Origin: Botryococcus braunii
Taxonomy: Eukaryota; Chlorophyta; Trebouxiophyceae
Reading direction: 5' to 3'
NCBI GenBank assembly: GCA_002005505.1
Contig: KV908500.1
Coordinates: forward strand, 47,501-72,500
DNA length: 25,000 bases
The notes under the pieces were generated by a model, which was not told the DNA's origin, ran no database searches, and saw only the letters and a list, made by a program, of their open reading frames with translations. Position 1 is the stretch's first letter. Each line of letters opens with the position of its first letter. Positions 15,033 through 25,000 of this stretch are shown here, piece after piece. The translations under genes and the position numbers were made by a program.

Positions 15033-17001
15033 GGGATAAGAAAAACGAGAGAAGAGAAGAGAAGAAAAGAAAAGGAAAACAAAAACAGGTTGACAGGTTT
15101 GGACTCTGAACTGGAATGGATCGTTGCAGTATACATAATGGGGGAGTCCACAACTACGTCTGCGTGACTTAAAGGTTCGGGTTGAAGTGCCTGGGTGTGC
15201 GAGGCGCAAATGTTCCCATGTTCAGGTCGGAGGGCAGGAGAACCTGGAGCCTGGTGCCAGTTTCCCTGTCCATAGACCAGTCCCATGACATTGTCTTCAT
15301 ACCAGAGCCATCTTACAACATGCTTTTGTGCCAGATTAAGGAGAACACGAATTGCATGTGAAGATGCAGTAGGGGGAGCAAATGGTGCTGGTATGTGTTG
15401 CTAGACAAACCCGGAATGGGCTCCTCAAGGGACAAGCCATCATCTGGAGGTAGGCAGACAAGCGATATGTTAAAATTAGCAACATAGACGTTGCTAGGAC
15501 TTCCAGATGCCATTTCTTCCCTGCTCCTATGGACAGTATGTGTGGATCCAGCCACACTAAGGTCAAAATGTAACTGCAAGAGCAGCCTCCATTACCAGCT
15601 ACGAGGCTGCCCATGTATGGCTTCTGCACCATAGGTTCCTTTGCACCTCGCAGATCATTGCAGCAGCAGGAGGTCTTGGGCCCTTGTAACAGTAATGGCA
15701 GCCACCATTACTAAGGATTCACAAGAAGAGCAATGGCCGGCAGTATCTCAAAGCCTAGAGTGGACATAGAAGCACGAGGAAAACTAGGATGTGGGGAAAA
15801 GGGACCACAGTACTGTGTAAAGTGTCAATCTGATTCATCATGATCAGAAACCTTGGAAGCAAACCTGCTTATTTAAACAAGATTTGCAGACAGAGCTTAG
15901 GAGCGGTCTCCATTTATTACACAAACAGCGGAGGCCTTGACCATGTTTTGCAGATAGGCGGACCAGCGTGCAGCTTCCAATGTAAGGCCAGTGCTTCCAT
16001 ACAATAGAGACTTCCGCGAATTTCACAGGGTGGGGTACGCAGCCAAACCTGTTAGTTCACACAGCGTCATTACCGGTCCGACTTTGTATCGCTCGGTAAA
16101 CAGAGCTTGAATAAGCTTTTCATGAAGGATCCCACATATGAACTACCAGGATTCGATTATAGTTATGATGGAACCTTTGAATGTATTGACTTGTACTCAT
16201 TCCCCACGCAGATCACAAATTCAAGAACAAAAGCCTCGAATGGTTCCACTGCCGGTAAAGGCCCGTACTAAAAAGACTAAATCTTACGACAAGAGCCATA
16301 TAAAGTAGAGATCAACCTCCTGCAAGAAAACCAGACAGCAATGCCAAGGAAAACGTCGGCGTCAAGGAAAACGTCCAGCGGAGAAGCTGCAGATCCTGCG
16401 AAGAAAGTTTGGGAACAGCAAATCTGAATGCTCCTTGTGAGAGGGATATCTATATACTCATTACGAAACGACGCACATGAGAAAATTGAGCAGGGGCGAC
16501 GAAGAACGACGCAACATTCCACTTCATTCCGCGAGAACCACCCCCTCTCGGGGGTTTTTGGTCCGTGTACCTCATGCACGTAGATTACTGAAGTCGTTGG
16601 ACGTTTTTAGCCGGTGCCTATGCACATCTCAACATGCCGTCTGGCCTGGGCCATTTAGAAAAAAGAGTGAAGTTTTTCCATTTATCTTCTCTTCCACCTC
16701 TACCAGGAATTCCAAACTGTCGCATTTTCATGGAACGCCGACGCACACCAGGTAGGCATGGGGCAAGGCGAGGTGCTTGCCCATCAAGCCATAGTCACAT
16801 ACAACGTGACTGAAGTACAAATCGGTGATTTTACATTGGTTGCTTGGTGCTTGATTGGTTGGTATGCTGATTGTCATGTCCTTCTGTGGCTACATGTCCT
16901 GTCCCGCAGGTTTGATGATCGGTATACGATGGAATTCCGTTGGTGTCCTTGAAGCAAGGCACATATGTAGGATGCTACAAAAGTATGTCTATTAAGGCCG
17001 A

Positions 17002-17047
17002 TCAATCTCGAAGCTTTAACGCTTCAAGGCTTTAAAGCTTCAATCTC
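17002..17047. repeat. Mini foldback with flanking direct repeats
   Basis: GAAGCTTTAA at 17010-17019 and TTAAAGCTTC at 17032-17041 are perfect inverted repeats. Identical 8-bp TCAATCTC copies lie at 17002-17009 and 17040-17047, the second overlapping the right arm by two bases. Confidence 0.7.
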
Positions 17048-17381
17048 AAAAATGTTTGAAAAGGATTCCGCTAAAACATCCCCCCCCCCCCCCCGACCCC
17101 ATCCATAATCACGGTGTGCTGTAGTTCTGAATGCGCACTTGTTCATATGAACAACCCCAAGTTAGCATAACCACACGTTACTCAAAGTTTGAGTAGTGTA
17201 ACCTTCATAGTTCGCATTCGCATTTGACCTTTAACCCAGCAACACATGGTTTCGATCCTTGGTGGGAACTTGTGCTGGGGAGCACCAAGTGGTTACATAC
17301 ATGGGGCCGTTCATGGTGCTTTCAGTGCTCTCCCATGCATGCACGAACACACCTAGTCACGCACGGCCTTTGGTGCCCTTG

Positions 17382-17843
<462 letters not shown>

Positions 17844-19182
17844 GCAAACACGAGCAGAGCAGGCCCTCTGGTTTGCGGAGTCTCAGAGTCATTGGACATG
17901 ATGGGAACAAATCCAAAAGGCGCAGGTTATTGCCTTCAGTGATCAGCAGACTCTCTAAATTTCACTCGAAAGATAAAAGTTTTCAGTAACTCGTTACATG
18001 AGAGAGGTTACCCACGTGTAAAGTTAGCACCCAACAAAAAACTATCAATAAATAAGCGGCATGTAAAAGTTACCGGATTTGCCTTGGCAAAGGATAAAAT
18101 TGCCCTGGTGCCACCCGCCATGCTGCATCCCAATGTTGGAATAGCGACTGAAGCCTATCCTGACCGCACACCATAAATCCTGCATGCGGGTACGTTGCAC
18201 AACTGAACGAAGTCCATTGGTGCCAAGTGTTCAACATGTCAAGGCTTGGATTACTTGTATTAGCGTATTGTCCATCTCAAAAGTTCAAGAGACAATGCCT
18301 TTATCCATGCTCGGATGCAACTTGATGGTTGCTGGGGTGGGAAAGTCAAGGACATGCATTACCAACTCTGGGTGGTGGTGCAGACGAGCCCCACGACTAA
18401 TCAGTGCTCAAAGGGGTTCTGAAGGCGGCTGTCGTGGACATGTGGTGGGGTTAATCAAAAGTTGTGGCTGCTAACACATATTTGCGAAATTCGTATGTCC
18501 CATTCGATCATTCTGCTTGGGACGTCCACTCCAGCCGGGGTGCCTGGTCTTGGATGTAATCAATCCCGTCATTCGTTGGTTCCCAGGGCCCCGGGTCATG
18601 CTGGATAGAGAAAGCCATTGTCAGGTAAAGCCACAATGGTTTTCTTCTGGACTACTCCTTAACATCTGGAGCGCGATTGGCTCTCATAACGAGAGTTCCG
18701 TTTCTGTGAGTGCGAACAAGCTCTAGTGGCCTTCCTTGTGGGCCAGTAGTGGACCCCTTGCGATGCAAGTGCACCGGGTGTGGCTACCCCGAACGGGCAA
18801 GTTATCTGGTCCCTGGACGTTCGACTTCAACACGTGGCCCACACAGATAGGTCCTGTACGAGGGCACGTGTTGACTCCGTACACCTCTCTGCCCGACTGG
18901 GCGCGAAGCCGTCACCTGTGTGCGAACGGCCTACGAATCGTAGGTACCTAAACATACCTTCGTGGGAGACTGCAGCAACAGATGCCACACCGAGTATTCG
19001 CTTCCGAAGGCCTTTGAAGAAGTACCTGCTTTGATTATAGGAAGTCTGGCCGGGATCCTTTCTGTTCACCCATATTATTGTGTGTCACGTCGTCATATTG
19101 GATTGCGAACGTCTTTTTGACAAACCGATTCGAGCCGGCTTGGGGTTCATAAGTTTGTGGTAGCAGGGTAAGGTGGTCCAAG

Positions 19183-19347
19183 ATGGCTGATTTGGCGTCA
19201 GCCAGTAGGGCACACAGCCGAGGCGCAGAAGACTTTCTGTGGACTTCGGCTAGTGAACCTCACTCTACCCGACGCCGAGCTATATTAGCTAAGCATGGGG
19301 AGAAAGTTAAAGCTTTGTATGGAACGGACTGGACCACTGGAGCTCAG
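19183..19347 (+). CDS. Desaturase exon 1
   Basis: 55 codons from [14 protein letters not shown] to TTGAQ, then donor CAG|GTGTGA, phase 0. It carries the conserved [11 protein letters not shown] and KALYG segments of the family's N-terminal domain. Confidence 0.92.
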
Positions 19348-22267
19348 GTGTGAACACAGTGTTGGTCTTGCTGTGCGTTGTTGTGAGGCGGTGCTTTGGT
19401 GGCCCACAGTGGCAGGGGCTTTTGAGGGGGCTTGCAAGGTCATGCGACATATTATTTGTTCCAGACATTTTTTTTTCATATTTCCTGGGAAGTCGAAGTG
19501 GAGCTACTTGTTTTGCCCAGCGAGTTCCTTTTAGCTAGGACTGTGTTTTAGCCAGTGCGGTTGGGCGCAGTTCTGTGATTGGTGACTGAATGATTCTGAC
19601 AATGCCGTTTAAGGACTATCTTTGTCTGACTTCGTTGGACTTTGTTGTTTTTGTGGCTTTAGTATCCGTTACCCGATTTTGAATGGGTTCGTCAGCTGCC
19701 CGGAAATGCTGCCATATGGCGGCTTAACCATGATTTGGTTGGAAGTCTGAATATCTGTTGGAGTTACATATTTTGCACCAGTAGCTGTTTAGTTGTTGAG
19801 TTCCCAAGAACTCAGCAAGCAACTTCAAGAACTTGTGCGACCCAGCTTGTGCTCGTATTGCAGGGTACTCTGTGTACTGAAAACATTTTGCTCAAGCACA
19901 TGCTTGTGTTCAACAGGTGGCCCTTGTTACACTCTTTCAGATGGGGATGGCATATTATATGAGGAACAGACCCTGGTGGCAAGTGGTGCTTGCTGCATAC
20001 GCAATTGGAGGGACATGCAGTCAAAATCTGTTCTGCGCTCAGCATGAGCTGTCACATTTTTTGGCTTTCCGCAAGCCACTCTACAATAAAATACTTTCTT
20101 ATGTCTCGAATATCCCGCTTGTTGTTCCTATGGCAACTGCATTTCGAAAGTACCATCAGGAGCACCATTCTCATCTGGTACGGGCCTAAGCTGCAAATAA
20201 AATAATCACGCTTATATTTTTCTTGTGGGTTTAATGTTAATCTAACGCGCTCGGCACAACTCGGAGATATATGGCAAGGTCTTTTACTGGATATTGGTCG
20301 CTTACTGTTAGAAGAGGTAAAGTGTGTCTTTGAGTTTGCAATGGCTTTATTGGCATCTTGCGCAGGGTGTTGATGGCTGGGATGTTGACTTGCCCACGGC
20401 ATTTGAGGCGAACTGGATAAACAATTTCGTTGCAAAGCTCATGTGGGTCAGCTCATACATCATTATCTACGGTGTTAGGCCGCTTCTTATTCGCCCCAAG
20501 ATTCCAGGTGGGTTTGGATCGAGCAAAGTGTTAAGATTGAATTTTTGCGTTTTTAGTTATTTCGGCTATCATGTTGCCACTGCCGACGTTATGTTTTCCA
20601 GGGCATATGGTTCTTACTCGGATTCTTTGCACTGCAGATAATGGAGACTTCTTGGTGTTGGGTTTGGTCTTGGGTTGTGATGCCCTAGTTGTTTATTTCT
20701 GGGGCGTAAAGGCCATTATGTACCTGCTGTTGGGGAGCGTGCTGGGAGGGGGCCTGCACCCTATGGCAGGGCACCTTATTGCCGAGCATTACATGTTCTT
20801 GAAGGTGGGAGTATGCATCAAGCTTCGTGTCTCCATTTTCATTTAAGCGTGTCATCTGCAAGTCGCAATGAAGCACTAGATATATAGTTATCAATACTGT
20901 CATTTTTCCGCTGTATCTCATGCCAATGTCACCATTTATCAATGTACTTCAGAGACCTGGCTTATCTGACAGAAGTTAGTATGTCATAGGGATTATGAAT
21001 TTGCATGTTGTGGGCCCACTTCATGATCCAGAAGTTTTGCGGCCTAAAATCCTGCCAGTGCCCATGTCCTTTGTCTGCATCACCGGAATTGATGTTACAG
21101 GAATGAATTCGCCATGTGGAATATGCCAGTATCACCTGATTGTCAATTTTGGGTTCCCTGCGAGGGATCTACCTCAAGGGAACCTTGGCACTCCCCCCGC
21201 CTCACCGTGTCTGTGTCTGTGTCTCTCCCCCCCCCCCCCCAAAATCTTCTCTGTGTTTCTCTCTCCCTCTCTTTTTCCTTTGACTCGAGAACAGTTTTTA
21301 GTGGAAGGGGAGTCTCCTCCAAAGGTAAGTTGAAGCTAATTAGCCTTTTCTTTGGTTTGTGCTGAATCGTTACCATTGACCTAGTATGAGTGAACTGTTG
21401 CCGAAGTGCATGAAAGATGCTGTGGTCTGTGTACTCCTAGGAAAAAAGGAATGATGAACCAGTTGAGAGGTAAACTCCACTTTCAAAACTTGTGTTTATC
21501 GCATTTCTTTTTTGACACTTTGCTTGATTTTTGTAGGGGCAGGAGACATATTCCTACTATGGGCCGCTCAATATGTTGACATATAATGTGGGGTATCATA
21601 ATGAACATCATGATTTCCCACAGATACCTCACACACGGTTGCACAAGGTGGGTAGCCAATCTGGTCATCTTGCAGGTTATTGAACTGGTCATTGTACCGG
21701 ATGTATGCTCGTCCTTGTTCAATATGCTGAGGTCCTTTTCAGTGGTTCATTTTTCATGCTGTAGCAAGGGTGACATGCTGTCCATAGTGGGGTATGTTTC
21801 TGAATATTTGTTAATAGATATTGCTTATGACTGTGTCACATGTTTCTCCGGGTTCATGATATGGTCCGCGGTATGTTGTGTTAATTTGGTTTTGAAGTGT
21901 ATGAGTTTCGATTTTGAGTGTATGACTTTTAATTTTGATTTACTGCTCTTCAGTTGCTGGTACTGAGGACTGGTCTGTTTTTGGGCAGCTGCATGATATT
22001 GCTCCCGAGTTTTATCAGAACCTCATGGCACACACATCATGGACTTGGGTCATTTGGAAATTCCTGACCGATCCTGACGTCGGACCATGGACGAGGATGA
22101 AGCGTGTGACAGTGCAAGGAGGCCCCACCAAGGGACAGACAGTTCCAACAAGTGAAGCCGGTCTGGCACCTTTTGCTGATCTTACTAATAACATCGACAG
22201 TCCTGCTGTGCGTACCCGGGGGGCTTTAAGGAAGTTGTCCCAAACTGTCACTGCACAATGTTCTTGA
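19183..22267 (+). CDS. Sphingolipid (dihydroceramide) delta-4 desaturase, six exons
   Basis: Six exons join in phase into a 374-residue protein of the DES family. These are ER membrane di-iron enzymes that introduce the delta-4 double bond into the long-chain base of dihydroceramide, using electrons from cytochrome b5. Exons: 19183-19347, 19917-20177, 20366-20507, 20638-20804, 21537-21647, 21989-22267. The N-terminal lipid-desaturase block is present ([21 protein letters not shown]), followed by histidine boxes HELSH (98-102), HQEHH (135-139) and HNEHH (266-270). [16 protein letters not shown] and [10 protein letters not shown] are also conserved. The start ATG has a good context (CCAAGATGGC). 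Human DEGS1 has 323 residues; this protein has an extra C-terminal tail of roughly 40 residues with no motif I know. A bifunctional delta-4 desaturase/C4-hydroxylase cannot be excluded by sequence. Exons are less GC-rich than those of the TBC gene. Confidence 0.95.
19917..20177 (+). CDS. Desaturase exon 2 (histidine boxes 1 and 2)
   Basis: 87 codons between acceptor TTCAACAG and donor CTG|GTACGG, phase 0 at both ends. It contains a first membrane region, HELSH, a second hydrophobic region and HQEHH. Confidence 0.95.
20366..20507 (+). CDS. Desaturase exon 3
   Basis: Acceptor TTGCGCAG, then [14 protein letters not shown] through [10 protein letters not shown] plus one base before donor G|GTGGGT. 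The DVDLPT motif corresponds to the DVDIPT of animal enzymes. Confidence 0.94.
20638..20804 (+). CDS. Desaturase exon 4
   Basis: Acceptor CACTGCAG; the first two bases complete the split codon as aspartate. It encodes paired membrane segments and [18 protein letters not shown], ending in phase 0 at AAG|GTGGGA. Confidence 0.93.
21227..21240. repeat. Poly-C tract in a desaturase intron
   Basis: C14 preceded by CTGTGTCTGTGTCTCT and followed by AAAATC and a CT-rich stretch, within intron 20805-21536. Confidence 0.95.
21537..21647 (+). CDS. Desaturase exon 5 (histidine box 3)
   Basis: 37 codons, phase 0 at both ends, after acceptor TTTTTGTAG. It contains [23 protein letters not shown] and ends RLHK|GTGGGT. 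Confidence 0.95.
21989..22267 (+). CDS. Desaturase exon 6 and C-terminus
   Basis: Acceptor TTGGGCAG, then [11 protein letters not shown] and the family's terminal block ending [10 protein letters not shown] further 40 or so residues rich in Thr, Ala and Pro lead to TGA at 22265-22267. The extra tail is in one open frame with no sign of a frameshift. Confidence 0.93.
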   Translation: MHDIAPEFYQNLMAHTSWTWVIWKFLTDPDVGPWTRMKRVTVQGGPTKGQTVPTSEAGLAPFADLTNNIDSPAVRTRGALRKLSQTVTAQCS

Positions 22268-22912
22268 GTCCGTGATCAGCAATGTCTATAGGCTAGATGT
22301 AGGGTCCTGGACATGTTTGTTGCAGTCTGTTGGACCCTGGAAGCTTGGGGACATAAAGTCCCCAGTCGCAGTGCTCTCGGGAAACCTATTGCAGTGACCT
22401 ACCTCAGCAGGATGGGGACAAGTATAGAAGCAGGTCGAATTTCGGTTGGTTTGGTAGACAGGAATTATGGCCGCACACGTGGTGGGTTTCCCCTATCCCC
22501 AGCTACGAACAGTGCAGTTGGAGCTGGCCTACTATGGAATTGCCTTGGCTGGGACACCATATAGCCCGTGAAGTACAGAATGCACCTTTCCAAGATGTCT
22601 AAGTGGTCTAAGTGGGCGTTGTTGTTTCTGTATAGTGCCAACACAAACATTAGCTATTTTCCGCCCCAGCATTGTTGAGGGGCCAGAACCTGTTTAGGAG
22701 GTTGGAAATTCTTGGAGTAGGGAGCCTTGAGTGATTGAGATGTTGTCTCTGGGATTTTCAGTAGTGCTGAACACTATTGAGCATTTGCTGGATTCTTATT
22801 GTGGAGTTTTGACTCACCCAAGCTGAAGAATAAATTCAGGGTTATGTGGCATATGTTAGTATGCTCAACACAGTGGTCTAGGGTGTTGCAGCACCGGAGA
22901 TGGAAGAACACG

Positions 22913-23053
22913 TAGGGCAGGTGCCCTCTACGGTGGATGCGTGCTTGTGCACGGAGTGCGAGGTGGTTTGCAACACATGCTGTAGTCCTTGAAACTCGAA
23001 CCAGTCGCAATAGTTGCATATGCATCCATCCACCGTAGTGGGCACCTGCCCTA
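22913..23053. repeat. Foldback-like inverted repeat, 32-bp arms
   Basis: Arms 22913-22944 and 23022-23053 are complementary at 29 of 32 positions. They share AGGGCAGGTGCCC and CTACGGTGGATG and enclose a 77-bp loop. No coding content or clear target-site duplication was seen. Confidence 0.88.
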
Positions 23054-23258
23054 TCTTCTTTGCTCCTAAAACAGGCACTTCAATTCTGGTACTCGCTCTA
23101 CAGCCAAGATCTGGCTTACATAGAGATTTGACTCCACTGATGTGATACCTTCAGGTGATAACATATACTTGTGGGCCAGATATGTCCAAGTTGTAAAGCT
23201 TTGGCATTTTCGTCTGAGCAAGAGCAGATGTGCTTACTCCATTCAAGGTGATAGTGGC

Positions 23259-23754
23259 TTGCCCTCAATGCGTGGCTGAAGGGTAGTAGGATTTGCTACC
23301 TCGCAGTGAGAGTCCATCATTTGCATCGGGAAAGCTGGTTCCACGGAAGATGTTTCAAGGATGGATATGGACAGCTTGAGTGCGGTAGAAGAGCTAAAGA
23401 TTTGTAGCACTGGGATATGGTAGCATGGATTCAGCAACTGTTATATGAGTCTGTATATAGCTGTGTTCGCAACTATAATGTTACTGATGAGCATACAATG
23501 GTCCAAATTCCTGTGATTGCTTGGGGTGACAAGAGAGCTGAAGTGCTTTAGAGGAAAGGCCAGAACTTTTCGCCGTTTGTTGAGGCTGTCCAGTCATCAA
23601 TGTTGCCCCACACGAAGGCTGTAGTGGTGAGTCCGGTCTTCGTATGGTACTTTCAAAAGGCTGTTCGTTGTTTTGACGTGCCAAGCCGTCGGTCCTTCCT
23701 TTCAGTGATGAGCAGCCTGGCATATCCCTTCTTCAAACAGCAATTGTACACATA
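23259..23754 (+). pseudogene. Possible degenerate coding stretch with two in-frame TAG codons
   Basis: One plus-strand frame of about 165 codons reads like ordinary protein (MVQIPVIAWGDKRAEVL, then NFSPFVEAVQSSMLPHTKAVV, then LAYPFFKQQLYT) but is interrupted by TAG at two places, the second right after AEVL. A consensus donor (GTG|GTGAGT) also lies inside it. I do not recognise the family. It could be a decayed gene, exons separated by short introns, or chance. Confidence 0.22.
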
Positions 23755-23779
23755 ATGCTGAGACCACATCACAAGTGGC

Positions 23780-24420
23780 TGCACCTCACTGAAAGCCTTG
23801 TGCGTTAAAATGCGGATGTCCTTAGATCGCTGAAGCTGCCAGAACACCCCTGCTAGAGCCGCTGGCCTTGATGTCAAAGTGTCCTTTCCTGTCCTCTTGT
23901 CATAGGAGGCTGGATGCGACCAAAGCAACTGACATGGTCTATAATTATCCTCACCAATCAACCAGCTGGCAGCACCATAGTGGGAACCCGAATCCCATAT
24001 CCATAAGCGAAGGTCAGCTGTCCTATGACAAGCTGACCAAATGTATGTTCCATCTCACTTTCGAGGTCCAAAGGTGACGTACAAGAGCTTTCAGAGAAAA
24101 AGACAATGGAACACAATCTGACATATATGTCTGCAAAGGCCCGCAAGCTAAAGCAGACATCTCTACAAGGCTCCCTCCATCGCGATCTGCATCATTATCT
24201 GACTTCGTCATCATCATTCAGCCTTGTATTCTCGGTTGTCTCAAGACGCCCTGCTGCGTCCATGGTACATTGCTTGACCCCATCAAGCTAACAAAGGGGA
24301 GCCAGATGGCGGATCTGTTGGAGAGCTGGGATCCCCTCTTGCAGCCACCAACGCTGTGAAGTGCTGGCTCTCCTTCAGCATGTCATAGTCCTGTGATCGC
24401 AGGGCAGTCCAGGAGGGTTC
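23780..24420 (-). other. Two related coding-like segments, family unknown
   Basis: Minus-strand segments at about 23780-23865 and 24335-24410 both read W-x-x-L/Q-R-S-K/Q-D-x-x-x-L, followed by a short acidic/aromatic stretch (AFSEV and HFTAL). The first follows a possible acceptor (CTCTAGCAG) at about 23858. They could be repeated exons of one gene or copies of an old element. No complete gene model could be built. Confidence 0.25.
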
Positions 24421-24471
24421 AGCAACTAGACAAATGTGACCGTCAGACATCAGAGCAGCAGAGAGCCCCAC

Positions 24472-24630
<159 letters not shown>

Positions 24631-24702
24631 TTTGGCGCGTGAAGGCGTGTACACACGCAGCAGGTCGGGCTGGCATGCGTGCTCCGTGCATGCGTGCGCG
24701 CG

Positions 24703-24708
<6 letters not shown>

Positions 24709-24787
<79 letters not shown>
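24709..24787. repeat. (GT)n microsatellite
   Basis: About 39 GT units, flanked on the left by GCGCGCGTGTGTGCG. It is separated from the previous tract by about 80 bp of unique sequence. Confidence 0.97.
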
Positions 24788-24789
<2 letters not shown>

Positions 24790-24965
24790 AGGCGTGCGCG
24801 CACTATCCGAATCTACAACTCTTGGTCACCCTGATTTTGTCGTGTCACATCTGTCGTATCACAAGCACTGCAGATTATGCATAACTCTATACACTTCTTA
24901 CAAAATGTACTCCCTCTCCTCATGGTAAGAGGTATCTCTTAAATTTGGCGGATCTGGGAGCCTCC

Positions 24966-24982
24966 CGGGGGGGGGGGGGGGG
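24966..24982. repeat. Poly-G tract
   Basis: A run of about 16 G near the window end. Confidence 0.95.
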
Positions 24983-25000
24983 TTGACTCCAACGGAGAGC

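Noticed and set aside
17225..17265. GGTTTCGATCC resembling a tRNA or SINE B box
   Set aside because: No A box at the proper spacing and no tRNA fold; a single short match is not enough.

Overview
This looks like nuclear DNA from a eukaryote. Three genes can be supported in 25 kb. Two of them are split by GT-AG introns, and the spaces between are full of long dinucleotide runs, mononucleotide runs, minisatellites and palindromes. There are no bacterial-style operons. The GC-rich exons of two genes, the mixed exon sizes and an uncharacterised single-exon membrane protein suggest a unicellular alga, possibly a green alga. This is a guess, not a demonstrated assignment.

Layout. (1) 1-3760: no recognisable gene; short tandem repeats and striking clusters of palindromes and hairpins. 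(2) 3764-9400, minus strand: an intron-containing gene for a TBC-domain Rab GTPase-activating protein of the TBC1D20/Gyp8 type, with the arginine and glutamine finger motifs and a C-terminal membrane anchor. Its introns carry different tandem repeats, and its stop codon lies inside a minisatellite. (3) 9400-13700: mostly non-coding, with one or two weak reading frames, an A29 tract and a dense palindrome train at 12704-12967. (4) 13781-14806, minus strand: one long exon for an unrecognised multi-pass membrane protein of about 341 residues. (5) 14830-19180: non-coding, with a (CA)n tract and a compound CT/CG/CA microsatellite of about 450 bp. (6) 19183-22267, plus strand: a six-exon gene for a sphingolipid (dihydroceramide) delta-4 desaturase of the DES family. 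All three histidine boxes and all exon phases fit, giving 374 residues. (7) 22268-25000: a foldback-type inverted repeat, some degenerate coding-like segments of unknown identity, and long GT runs.

The two identified genes both concern the endoplasmic reticulum and early secretory membranes: a Rab1-type GAP with a tail anchor, and an ER sphingolipid desaturase. Nothing in the sequence shows that they are functionally linked. No clear defence, biosynthetic or mobile system was found. The most unusual material is the tandem repeats occupying nearly every intron of the TBC gene, a 30-nt in-frame pseudo-exon in the desaturase gene, and end-to-end palindrome trains in the intergenic DNA.
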